Part shown: piece by piece, positions 1 to 6,405 of the stretch | How the letters are laid out: every line of letters starts with the position of its first letter | How positions within the stretch are numbered: the stretch's first letter is position 1 | DNA from: Aliivibrio_A sp016764915 | GTDB lineage: Bacteria; Pseudomonadota; Gammaproteobacteria; Enterobacterales; Vibrionaceae | NCBI GenBank assembly: GCA_965224595.1 | Contig: OZ245058.1 | Span: 1,302,001-1,366,000 of the forward strand | Direction of reading: 5' to 3' | Length of the DNA: 64,000 bases | Notes under the pieces: generated by a model | Seen by the model: the letters and a program-made list of their open reading frames with translations, nothing else | Told to the model about the DNA's origin: nothing | Databases searched by the model: none | Position numbers and translations under genes: made by a program

Positions 1-96
1 AGAGACATATTCTCATGGTTTTTGTATGTGTGGACGCTTATGCATTTATCTAACATTTTATTACGCGGCATTGTTCCGCGCCCTGTAGGAGAGTGA
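1..96 (+). CDS. 3' end of a phage gene, probably pIII-like minor coat/adsorption protein
   Basis: Frame 1 is open from the window edge to a TGA at 94-96. The last 31 residues contain an aromatic hydrophobic stretch (FSWFLYVWTLM) followed by a short polar tail with arginines. This is what the C-terminal membrane anchor of an inovirus adsorption protein (pIII/OrfU type) looks like. Its position one base upstream of a pVI-like gene fits the usual pIII-pVI order. Only the end is visible, so the identity rests on context. Confidence 0.5.
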   Translation, partial: RDIFSWFLYVWTLMHLSNILLRGIVPRPVGE

Positions 97-97
97 T

Positions 98-460
98 ATG
101 CCTGTTTTTTTACTGCCACTGTTTTCAACCATTGCCAATGTTGCGCGCCTACCTGCACTAGCGGCTTTTTTTACCACATTAGCGGCTAATCTGGTCGCGT
201 GGTTTACGCGGTTTATGTCACGCGGAGCTGCGTTTAATTTGGTGGTGGTTTCGCTCATTGTTGGTCTTGCTTTAACGGCAACGGCAGCAATTAATACTAT
301 GGCTTTTGGTTTGAGTTTTGTCTTGCCTAATGATCTAGTGCGTGGAATTTCTATGATAATGCCAACCAATGCGGTGCCTTGTATCACGGCTGTTTTTTCG
401 GCCAAGTTGGTGCGTTGGGTATGGGAATGGCAATTGGTTGCGTTGGCATTTAAGGCGTAA
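98..460 (+). CDS. Inovirus minor coat protein, pVI-like (DUF5455 type)
   Basis: A 120-aa very hydrophobic protein with about three predicted membrane segments (roughly residues 1-30, 43-70 and 95-117). In filamentous phages pVI caps the virion end together with pIII and sits in the inner membrane before assembly. Size, hydrophobicity and position between the adsorption-type gene and Zot all fit the DUF5455/pVI family. The start ATG at 98 follows AGGAGAG at 88-93, overlapping the end of the previous gene. The Zot gene begins 2 bases after its stop, so the genes are co-transcribed. The family call rests on pattern and context, not on a search. Confidence 0.65.
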   Translation: MPVFLLPLFSTIANVARLPALAAFFTTLAANLVAWFTRFMSRGAAFNLVVVSLIVGLALTATAAINTMAFGLSFVLPNDLVRGISMIMPTNAVPCITAVFSAKLVRWVWEWQLVALAFKA

Positions 461-462
461 TT

Positions 463-1533
463 ATGGCTGTCTATTTTGTCACAGGAAAATTGGGCGGCGG
501 TAAATCATTAGTCTCGGTATCGCGCATTAAAATAGCACTGCTCAATGGTGCGCCTATCGCCACTAACATTGATTTAAATCTTCAATATCTAGTGGGTCGA
601 AATGACAAGAAGTCGCGTGTATTTCGTATGCCTGATAAACCAAGCGTTGCGGATTTACACGCCATTGGTGTTAGCAACAAGTCCTATGATGAATCTAAAA
701 ATGGTCTGTTGGTACTCGATGAATGCGGGACATGGTTTAACTCGCGTTCGTGGAATGACAAGAGCCGCCAACACGTCATTAACTGGATGCTTCACGCCAG
801 AAAACTCGGCTGGGATATCATCTTTATCGTTCAGGACATTTCGATTGTAGACAAACAAGCCCGTCTCGCATTGGGTGAGCACGTTGTTTACTGCAGACGT
901 TTAGACAGACTGACCATTCCCTTTGTTGGCCGACTCTACAAGCTGTTTACAGGCTCAAGATTGCCACTGCCAAAGGTGCACATGGGCATCGTGAAATATG
1001 GCGATTCTCAAAACGCAATGACGGTTGATAGGTGGTCATTAGTGGGTATCACACTCTATTCATCCTATGACACTAAACAGGCGTTCTCAGATAACTATGA
1101 GCATGGCGTATACACAGTACTGCCGCCCTATTACACCATTGGCCGCTATTCCATCCCCTACACGGTTAAGAACATTATGAGATTAACTAAGATTTATTGG
1201 CGCAGATTTTCACGGCCTGTTGTGTTTATCGCTGGCATTCTCGTTGCGGTTGCCGCTTCGATTTATGTCAGGCCACTTGAGCTTAAAAAGGTTGAATCAT
1301 CAAACGTCCAGGTTAAAGAAGTCATCGATTTGAAAGCCTATTTTGAGGGTTACAAAATCACAAGTTTTTCAAACTTCCCCAATCAGCCTGTGAAATTCAC
1401 GCTAACCAGTAAAGACAAGTCACACATCTATTCAGAGAAGCTAACCGCGCTTGGCCTTGAGTTCAACGCGCTATCACGCTGCCACATTCAAATTACACAA
1501 GGTGCCAAAAATGAAACGCTTACTTGTTCTTAG
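463..1533 (+). CDS. zot: Zot-like inovirus assembly ATPase (pI)
   Basis: A 356-aa protein of the Zonular occludens toxin/pI family, the inner-membrane ATPase that drives filamentous phage extrusion. Residues 8-15 (GKLGGGKS) form the Walker A motif and residues 82-88 (LLVLDEC) the Walker B strand. A single transmembrane segment lies near residues 252-269, preceded by basic residues, with a periplasmic tail of about 85 residues, as in pI. It begins 2 bases after the pVI-like gene, and its last 23 bases overlap the secretin gene. In CTXphi the homologous protein also has a reported enterotoxic activity. Nothing here shows that for this copy, so phage assembly is the safe reading. Confidence 0.9.
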   Translation: MAVYFVTGKLGGGKSLVSVSRIKIALLNGAPIATNIDLNLQYLVGRNDKKSRVFRMPDKPSVADLHAIGVSNKSYDESKNGLLVLDECGTWFNSRSWNDKSRQHVINWMLHARKLGWDIIFIVQDISIVDKQARLALGEHVVYCRRLDRLTIPFVGRLYKLFTGSRLPLPKVHMGIVKYGDSQNAMTVDRWSLVGITLYSSYDTKQAFSDNYEHGVYTVLPPYYTIGRYSIPYTVKNIMRLTKIYWRRFSRPVVFIAGILVAVAASIYVRPLELKKVESSNVQVKEVIDLKAYFEGYKITSFSNFPNQPVKFTLTSKDKSHIYSEKLTALGLEFNALSRCHIQITQGAKNETLTCS

Positions 1534-2725
1534 TCTCCTGCTGTTATCAAGTGTTGTACGCGCTGAAATGGTGCAAAACTTTGAAGCGATAAACGTACCG
1601 ATTTCTGATTTTGTACAGTGGTTCTCAATGGAGTCAGGACGAACCATTGTGATCGGGAAAGGCGTCGATTCTATTGTGACGGTTAACGCGGTGGGCTTGG
1701 ATAGTTCAGAGCTGTCCCCGTTCTTTACGGCGGTTCTTGATGCTCACGGATTAGAGTTAACCAAAACCCGTGATTTTTATACGGTGGTACTCACTCAAGC
1801 TGAGAAATTCATTGATGAGCCAAACGAGGTTAAAGTGTACCAGCTCAAAGAAGTGCGCAATACCAAAGTAGCCGCGATTGTCGCCACTGCGCTCAAGAAC
1901 GCCAAACAGACCGTTGATAAAGACGGCAATAAAACCACATCAGGTAATAGCAATGTTCAAGCATTGGTATCGAGTAACTCAATCATTGTCAGTGGCACAG
2001 CGCACCAAATACAATCCGTGGATGCACTCATCAGTGTCATTGACCAAAAGCAGCAGCTTGTTTACATCGAGTCGATTATCACTGAAACCCTACTCGATGA
2101 TAACAAAGAGCTTGGCGTTAATTTATCAACGGCCTTAGATGGCTCAGGGTTTAATTTTGCGACAAATGTGATATCAGCGCTTAATCCAATGAGCGACGGC
2201 CATGCTATCTATAATGGAGGCGATTTCAACGCATTGATTAAAGCGGTTTCAACCTCGGAGAATACAACGCTGCTATCAAAGCCTCACATACTTATTCTTG
2301 ACAGAGAGCAAGGTTACATCAGCGTGGGTCAGAACGTCCCTTTTCTGGTTGCTACAGATACCACTGATGCGGGTAAGGTAACACAAAGGATAGAACGTCG
2401 TGATGTGGGTATATCACTCTCAGTGGTGCCTCACATCATCGGTAACAGTGTGATACTGCAAATCTCGCAAGAGTCATCGAGCGTGAGCAATTCGGCCATT
2501 GCATCGGACATCATCACCAACAAACGAACAGTACAGACCACTGTGAGCGTTCAGAGCGGTCAAACCATTTCATTAGGGGGATTGATATCAGGAGAGGATA
2601 AAGTATCAATATCAGGCATACCGCTGCTTATGGATATCCCTTTTTTGGGTGAGCTGTTCAAATCGAAACAAGTATCAAAGGTTCAAAAAGAGCTAAAGGT
2701 GATCATTAAGACCACTATTTTGTAA
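1511..2725 (+). CDS. Phage-encoded outer-membrane secretin (pIV-like)
   Basis: A 404-aa secretin that forms the outer-membrane exit channel for the phage. The ATG at 1511 is chosen because it follows AAGGTG (1499-1504) and opens a clear signal peptide, MKRLLVLSLLLLSSVVRA. An upstream in-frame start at 1451 would bury the signal peptide inside the zot overlap. After the signal come an N0/STN-like region (about 20-100), an N1-like region (about 110-190) and the secretin beta domain (about 240-404) with the conserved GQNVPF, VGISLSVVP and IPFLGELF motifs. CTXphi lacks its own secretin and borrows host EpsD, whereas this phage carries one. The gene overlaps zot by 23 bases. Confidence 0.88.
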   Translation: MKRLLVLSLLLLSSVVRAEMVQNFEAINVPISDFVQWFSMESGRTIVIGKGVDSIVTVNAVGLDSSELSPFFTAVLDAHGLELTKTRDFYTVVLTQAEKFIDEPNEVKVYQLKEVRNTKVAAIVATALKNAKQTVDKDGNKTTSGNSNVQALVSSNSIIVSGTAHQIQSVDALISVIDQKQQLVYIESIITETLLDDNKELGVNLSTALDGSGFNFATNVISALNPMSDGHAIYNGGDFNALIKAVSTSENTTLLSKPHILILDREQGYISVGQNVPFLVATDTTDAGKVTQRIERRDVGISLSVVPHIIGNSVILQISQESSSVSNSAIASDIITNKRTVQTTVSVQSGQTISLGGLISGEDKVSISGIPLLMDIPFLGELFKSKQVSKVQKELKVIIKTTIL

Positions 2726-2767
2726 TTTTATTGCCCAATTCAATTTACGCGCAATACCGCAATAGTA

Positions 2768-2788
2768 AAATGTCAAGTCTTGACATTT
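2768..2788. promoter_or_regulatory. 21-bp perfect palindrome, possible operator/promoter
   Basis: AAATGTCAAG and CTTGACATTT are exact inverse complements around a single central T. Each arm contains TTGACA, a consensus -35 box, once per strand. It lies in the 334-base non-coding stretch after the secretin gene. A dimeric phage repressor site overlapping a promoter is the simplest reading, but no clear -10 box at 17 bp was found. Confidence 0.4.
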
Positions 2789-2798
2789 ACATAATGAG

Positions 2799-2827
2799 AC
2801 ATGACGCACTATCATCTCGCGTCGTGT
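2799..2827. repeat. Hairpin in the phage intergenic region
   Basis: ACATGACGC (2799-2807) can pair with GCGTCGTGT (2819-2827) across an 11-base loop, with one G-U type mismatch. No T-run follows. In inoviruses, intergenic hairpins serve as packaging signals or ssDNA origins, and this could be one. The rest of 2726-3035 shows nothing else that I recognise; a 61-codon open frame there lacks a ribosome site and is judged spurious. Confidence 0.3.
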
Positions 2828-3035
2828 GTGAAATCTACTTTTTTATTGTGCTTTCTTGCTTTCGCTTCACACAGGGAGCGTCAAATTTTATTAATTTTTT
2901 ATTGCTATGCCGCTAGTAAAAAGCCAGCTCTTAGTGATTATCAGCCCCTCAGTGTTTAATTTTATAGCCGCTAAGTGTTGTCACAAAATACTCCCCTGGA
3001 CACGTCACATTAGAGAGATTAAAATATAAGCAAGT

Positions 3036-3067
3036 GTGTCCGACCAGGAGGTGAAAACTGTGACTAA
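3036..3067 (+). repeat. Direct repeat copy A around the methyltransferase start
   Basis: This 32-base segment carries the ribosome site and GTG start of the methyltransferase. It matches 3696-3727 at 27 of 32 positions. The two copies are exactly 660 bases apart and therefore in the same reading frame. Confidence 0.6.
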
Positions 3068-3878
3068 AAATAGATTAATTCTATCGTTGTTTCCCGGTGT
3101 TGATTTGTTTTCAAAGCCGTTTGAAGAGCGCGGTTTTTGTGTAGTTCGTGGCCCTGATATTTTGCTTGGCCAAGATATCCGTGATTTTCATGTTCCAAGT
3201 GGTGTATTTGCTGGGGTCATTGGTGGCTCACCTTGCCAAGAGTTTTCCGCACTTAATAGAAATAAGTCTACAGGCTATGGACTTGAAATGCTCGGTGAGT
3301 ATCAACGCATAGTTGAAGAGGCTCAGCCTGACTGGTGGCTGCTTGAGAACGTTGCGCGGGTGCCAGATTTAAAGATAAATCAGTATGGTTGGCAGCGATT
3401 CCCATTAAACCTTGCTTGGTTTTCAGATTGCAGTCGATTACGCCACTTCCAATTCGGTGCAAAGAACAAGGCCAAACTAAGCCCTCCTATCTTTGTTACA
3501 AAAGAGACAAACAACAGCGCCGCGCTTGCATCTGATGACCGCTCATTTGCGCAGTTAAAAGCAATACAAGGTTTACCCTCTTCGTTTGATTTAGAGTCAT
3601 TCACAGTTGAAGGGAAAAAACGCGCAGTGGGAAATGGTGTCCCTCTTCCGCTTGGTCGGGTTTTAGCACAAATGATTGATAGAGATTTTTACAATGTGAC
3701 AGACCAGGAAGAGAAAAGTGTGACTAACCGGTATTCGGATAGTGTGACTGTGCCAGGCAGAAATAATGTGACTTGTTCGTGTGGTTGTGGAGGGAAATTA
3801 ATTGGAAGAGCTGATTATTCATCACCTGCTTGTCGAAAAAGAGCATCACGGAAAAGGATCAAGGTACACGATCAATAA
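3060..3878 (+). CDS. Small DNA (cytosine-5) methyltransferase with C-terminal Cys-rich tail
   Basis: A 272-aa C5-methyltransferase-like protein. Visible motifs: I (LFPGVDLF, residues 10-17), IV with catalytic Cys59 (GGSPCQ), VI (LLENV, 94-98), VIII-like (SRLRHFQFG, 125-133) and X (AVGNGVPLPLG, 189-199). The target-recognition part is very short, as in phage-type enzymes. The start is the GTG at 3060 because it follows an ideal AGGAGGTG (3046-3053); an in-frame GTG at 3036 lacks such a site. The last 40 residues hold three closely spaced Cys (239, 241, 243) plus Cys258 and a basic end (RKRASRKRIK), suggesting a small metal-binding, DNA-contacting module. It may protect phage or host DNA or regulate promoters. 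No partner nuclease is visible. Confidence 0.75.
   Translation: MTKNRLILSLFPGVDLFSKPFEERGFCVVRGPDILLGQDIRDFHVPSGVFAGVIGGSPCQEFSALNRNKSTGYGLEMLGEYQRIVEEAQPDWWLLENVARVPDLKINQYGWQRFPLNLAWFSDCSRLRHFQFGAKNKAKLSPPIFVTKETNNSAALASDDRSFAQLKAIQGLPSSFDLESFTVEGKKRAVGNGVPLPLGRVLAQMIDRDFYNVTDQEEKSVTNRYSDSVTVPGRNNVTCSCGCGGKLIGRADYSSPACRKRASRKRIKVHDQ
3696..3727 (+). repeat. Direct repeat copy B inside the methyltransferase gene
   Basis: The second copy of the 32-base repeat retains a purine-rich ribosome-site-like block (AGGAAGAG, 3706-3713) and an in-frame GTG at 3720. From there a 52-residue Cys-rich C-terminal segment could be translated separately. It marks the junction between the methyltransferase domain and the Cys-rich tail. 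Confidence 0.5.
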
Positions 3879-4000
3879 ATAGACCATATTGATATAAATT
3901 TATTGAAGTCTATCCGTAACTATTCCACAGTTCTATGCGCTGCTGCATATATGACTTTCTATCATGGTGCGCAGTGGGACATCCGCCCCGAAAAGCAATA

Positions 4001-4021
4001 AAGCGGCTCAATTGGCCGCTT
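4001..4021. terminator. Hairpin between convergent methyltransferase and cassette genes
   Basis: AAGCGGC (4001-4007) and GCCGCTT (4015-4021) form a perfect 7-bp stem with a 7-base loop. It lies between a plus-strand gene and the minus-strand cassettes. A proper T-run is missing on both sides, so terminator function is only likely. Confidence 0.4.
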
Positions 4022-4061
4022 ATGTTCAAAGCTCACAGAAATAACCCCTTTCCCTGCTAGA

Positions 4062-4084
4062 CCTCTTTTAAATGCCTTGTTAAC
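4062..4084 (-). repeat. Truncated attC (R''-L'' half only)
   Basis: Read on the minus strand, the segment starts GTTAACAAGGC and ends AAAAGAGG, the pattern seen at the gene-proximal end of the two complete attC sites. The matching second half (an L'-R' arm ending GTTAG) is not found in the next 150 bases. The cassette array is therefore broken here, where it meets the DNA next to the methyltransferase gene. Confidence 0.55.
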
Positions 4085-4087
4085 TAG

Positions 4088-4432
4088 CTAGCCATTGTAG
4101 GCTACATTGATATCTTCCCAGCTTTCTATTGTTCTGCCATTAATACTTAAAGATTCTGTATCCAATATTGCATTAAAAACCTTATCTTCATTTCGTAGTA
4201 ACGAAACACTTAAGGTGCATTCGATTTGATTATCTGTACCACTCAAATCAACGCTCATACTCGTCACACCTTCACGAAGCCCTCCTTCAACTTGCATGAG
4301 AGCTTGCAAACAGTCTACACCATAACGAGTATTAACCTCTGCTTGTAAACTGAGTTGAAAATTTGACTTCATATTGTGGTCTGCAACTATTTTGTTTAAA
4401 ACTTGTTTTTTAGAATCCATTACATTTTTCAT
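4088..4432 (-). CDS. Cassette gene: unknown 114-aa protein
   Basis: I do not recognise this protein. It is soluble, has no signal peptide or membrane segment, and is mixed alpha/beta in character, with a helical N-terminal third (about 1-45) and a beta-rich, acidic remainder. The ATG at 4432 is chosen because CCTGGAG lies 7 bases upstream; an in-frame upstream ATG has no ribosome site and would fall close to the attC. It starts 44 bases after the end of the attC at 4470-4568 and its TAG stop touches the half attC, so it is the body of a mobile cassette. Many cassette genes of this size have no known homologue with a known role. Confidence 0.65.
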   Translation of the reverse strand: MKNVMDSKKQVLNKIVADHNMKSNFQLSLQAEVNTRYGVDCLQALMQVEGGLREGVTSMSVDLSGTDNQIECTLSVSLLRNEDKVFNAILDTESLSINGRTIESWEDINVAYNG

Positions 4433-4469
4433 TATATTCTCCAGGTTAATGATTAAGCCCACACAGGCT

Positions 4470-4568
4470 AGTTAACGCCTGCTTAAGCGGACTAAAATAG
4501 TTGGTTATAATGTGGACGAAGCGGAACCTAACCAACTGTTTTAGTTCCGTTTAAATCTCTTGTTAGCC
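4470..4568 (-). repeat. attC site of the membrane-protein cassette
   Basis: On the minus strand it runs from GGCTAAC (4568-4562) to GTTAACT (4476-4470). The arms CGGAACTAAAACAGTTGG and the complement of CGGACTAAAATAGTTGG pair almost fully, leaving unpaired bases and a loop of about 20, as in VCR-type attC sites. The TAA stop of the upstream gene lies inside the first core site. Confidence 0.85.
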
Positions 4569-5270
4569 GTTTTTCTTTGGATATAGCCATTGAAGTGACT
4601 CTTCTATCAGTTCTAGCATTCTGAGGTTTAGAGTACTTTTATATTCATACACGGGACTATCTTTTGAATCTGTATCAATTAGATGTTGTTTATCGATAGG
4701 TACCTTCGGATTGTCACCGTAGTTTTCAGCTAACAGCCTAACCTTATCAATAATAACTAACCATTGCATAGTATGTTCAGGTGACAATGTAACTGCTAGT
4801 GGTAACACATGCCTGAAGTCATCGATCCGTGTATGCGATGTTTGCATAGCAAAAATTAAAGGCAGATATTTTGAATTCTGACTTTTAAAAACAGTTAAGT
4901 TTTTGTCTAACCAATCTTTTTCTAAGACCGACTTATCAACATAAGGCAAAGCTGTTTCATGACCAAAAATTCTGCATCGATTATACGAGTCGAGAATTGA
5001 AGCAATCAATGAATTAAGAACCAACATTGTTTCTTTTTCTTTTCGCGATCTAGGTATGAAATCGATGAAAACATAAAAAATATATGCAGAAATAAGGCCG
5101 ACTAATAAGCCACTGAATATATTTTTAGTAGCATCTGCAATTAAAACTTGCTCTATTTGAGTTCCGATTAATATCGTGAAAACTGGTAATCTTATTTCTA
5201 CAATACACAAAACCACAAATGCTATAACAGCAGATATTAATAATGCTCGCTCTTTAGGAATCAAAAACAA
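4563..5270 (-). CDS. Cassette gene: unknown membrane protein, about 235 aa
   Basis: I do not recognise the family. Two hydrophobic segments near residues 10-32 and 50-70 predict a membrane hairpin. The remaining 160 residues are soluble, helical and rich in charged and aromatic residues, and are likely cytoplasmic. The start is uncertain. The listed start is a TTG at 5270, but the frame stays open upstream through a hydrophobic stretch, and a GGAG at about 5289-5292 could serve a rare start codon nearer to it. The stop lies inside the following attC. Membrane proteins with a helical cytoplasmic domain are common among phage-defence effectors, but no motif here shows that role. Confidence 0.7.
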   Translation of the reverse strand: MFLIPKERALLISAVIAFVVLCIVEIRLPVFTILIGTQIEQVLIADATKNIFSGLLVGLISAYIFYVFIDFIPRSRKEKETMLVLNSLIASILDSYNRCRIFGHETALPYVDKSVLEKDWLDKNLTVFKSQNSKYLPLIFAMQTSHTRIDDFRHVLPLAVTLSPEHTMQWLVIIDKVRLLAENYGDNPKVPIDKQHLIDTDSKDSPVYEYKSTLNLRMLELIEESLQWLYPKKNG

Positions 5271-5305
5271 ATTTAATATGATAAAAACTCCGATAAATAA
5301 TGAAC

Positions 5306-5397
5306 GGCTAACGCTTTGCTAAGCGGAAAATAATGGTTGGCTATAATCGCGAAGCGATGGCCAACTGTTATTTTTCCGTTTAAGCAACTTGTTATGC
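5306..5397 (-). repeat. attC site of the TIR cassette
   Basis: On the minus strand it runs from GCATAAC (5397-5391) to GTTAGCC (5312-5306). The arms CGGAAAAATAACAGTTGGC and the complement of CGGAAAATAATGGTTGGC pair nearly perfectly. The loop carries its own small ATCGC/GCGAT stem. The TAA stop of the TIR gene is part of the first core site. This is the clearest attC in the window. Confidence 0.88.
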
Positions 5398-6294
5398 CTC
5401 GACTGGCATTATTACTTCGGCTAGTTGACCTGCAATTTCGTCAATGCTATTCATTGAAGTATTCAAAGCCACTTTATCGGCTAATGCAGGACTAAAATTG
5501 ATGACTTCTGTCTTTGTCACTTTATGCCAAATTGGAAGAATCATTTTATGACCATCCATTTCTCTAGCGACCATTGAATCTAACTCATACTGAGTCCAGT
5601 TTTTTGAGCAAAATGAAGATGATAAAATTACTGTACCGAATCTAGATTTAACAAGTCCATGATCAATGCTTTTTCTTAAGCTATCACCGACTTTCAATGT
5701 GAACTCATCATACCAAACTTTAACACCCAGATTTTCAAGTGTTTCAGCTAAAGGTCGAACAAAGTCATCTTTGTCTTCCGACGCATGTGAAATAAATAAA
5801 TCATACTCAGTTTCTAATAAAGATTTATTTATTAAGTCTTCACTCACAGCGGTCTGAACATGTGTTGTTGCTCTCATTTCATTTTGTAGCTTTTGCTGAA
5901 ATGCTATTTGTTCTATTTGTTTCTGTTTTTCTAGAGCTAGCAACCTCTTTCTTTCTCTTTCCGCAACTAATACATTTTTCTTCCGCTCTTTCTCTTCTTC
6001 TTTTGCTAGATCTTGCTTAAGTTTCAATAACTTTCCGCTTTTATCTGCTTCTGTTTTGGCAAGCGCTGCTTTTTTTACTTGGATTTTTGCAATATCATTT
6101 TGCTTTCGCTGTATTTCTCCTAGCTTTGATTTGAGCATGCTTTTACTTGTGTTTTTTGTTATGGATCTATTGATTTGTCCAATTCTATTTGAACAATCTG
6201 ATTCCTTTTTAGTTTCTAAGCTCATTTTATGAGTAATATCAGCTAACTCCTTCAGAGTCCTTGTAATATTATTGCTTATTGTAGAAATTGACAT
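5392..6294 (-). CDS. Cassette gene: coiled-coil TIR-domain protein, candidate NADase/defence effector
   Basis: A 300-aa protein. Residues 10-140 are a long, highly charged helical region, strongly predicted coiled coil (EEEKERKK, AERERKRLLALEKQKQ). Residues 163-295 are a TIR domain: YDLFISHASEDKDDF opens it, WYDEFTLKVGDSL is the BB-loop region, and W233-E237 (WTQYEL) supplies the glutamate that is catalytic in NAD-cleaving TIR proteins. The ATG at 6294 is chosen because GGGAG precedes it by 5 bases; an ATG at 6306 overlaps that ribosome site. It sits in its own cassette. Bacterial TIR proteins often deplete or convert NAD in response to phage, and the coiled coil could mediate oligomerisation or sensing. 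NAD cleavage is inferred from the retained glutamate. Confidence 0.85.
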   Translation of the reverse strand: MSISTISNNITRTLKELADITHKMSLETKKESDCSNRIGQINRSITKNTSKSMLKSKLGEIQRKQNDIAKIQVKKAALAKTEADKSGKLLKLKQDLAKEEEKERKKNVLVAERERKRLLALEKQKQIEQIAFQQKLQNEMRATTHVQTAVSEDLINKSLLETEYDLFISHASEDKDDFVRPLAETLENLGVKVWYDEFTLKVGDSLRKSIDHGLVKSRFGTVILSSSFCSKNWTQYELDSMVAREMDGHKMILPIWHKVTKTEVINFSPALADKVALNTSMNSIDEIAGQLAEVIMPVEA

Positions 6295-6325
6295 CTGTAC
6301 TCCCATGTTCGATGAATATTAAAGA

Positions 6326-6405
6326 GGCATAACAGCTTATTAAGATGCAAAATGCATTGTTTAAACAATGCATTCTGCATCTTAACACTCAATAATGTTC
6401 AAAAC
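6326..6405 (-). repeat. Variant attC-like site containing a 46-bp near-perfect palindrome
   Basis: Bases 6340-6362 and 6363-6385 are inverse complements with a single mismatch (6350/6375). On the minus strand the flanks read TTTTGAACATTATT on the left and AATAAGCTGTTATGCC on the right, giving AAC...TTATT and AATAA...GTT boxes like an attC. The TIR gene starts 32 bases further on, the usual spacing from a cassette boundary. The arms are far more symmetric than in the other two sites, so it could instead be a phage hairpin. Confidence 0.5.

Larger units (their letters stand above)
1..3878 (+). mobile_element. Right part of an inovirus (filamentous phage) prophage, morphogenesis module
   Basis: Four consecutive plus-strand genes match the inovirus order: the end of an adsorption-type protein, a pVI-like membrane protein, a Zot/pI assembly ATPase and a pIV-type secretin. 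A methyltransferase gene follows. Replication genes (pII/RstA type, ssDNA-binding protein) and the major coat gene are not in view and would lie to the left. The right boundary is not defined. The element could end near 3900 or extend to the reverse-strand DUF3653 gene at 6536-6958, with the cassettes in between. Confidence 0.75.
4062..6405 (-). mobile_element. Integron gene-cassette cluster without integrase (CALIN-like)
   Basis: Three minus-strand genes are each separated by attC-type recombination sites of 90-100 bp, with the stop codon inside or touching the next attC and the start codon 30-45 bases after the previous one. This is the standard layout of Vibrio superintegron cassettes. No intI gene or attI site is in the window, so this is either the edge of a superintegron or a detached cluster. 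The cluster is bordered on the left by a half attC and on the right by a variant site and a phage-type regulator. Confidence 0.8.

Noticed and set aside
463..1533. Calling the Zot homologue a toxin
   Set aside because: The pI assembly role is shared by all inoviruses; no evidence in the sequence supports a toxin role for this copy.
2731..2916. 61-codon plus-strand frame after the secretin
   Set aside because: No ribosome site, unusual composition, and it runs across the palindrome and hairpin; judged non-coding.
3951..3985. Possible dif/attP near the methyltransferase (GTGCGCA word at 3967)
   Set aside because: Only the 7-base XerC-type core is present; no XerD arm follows.
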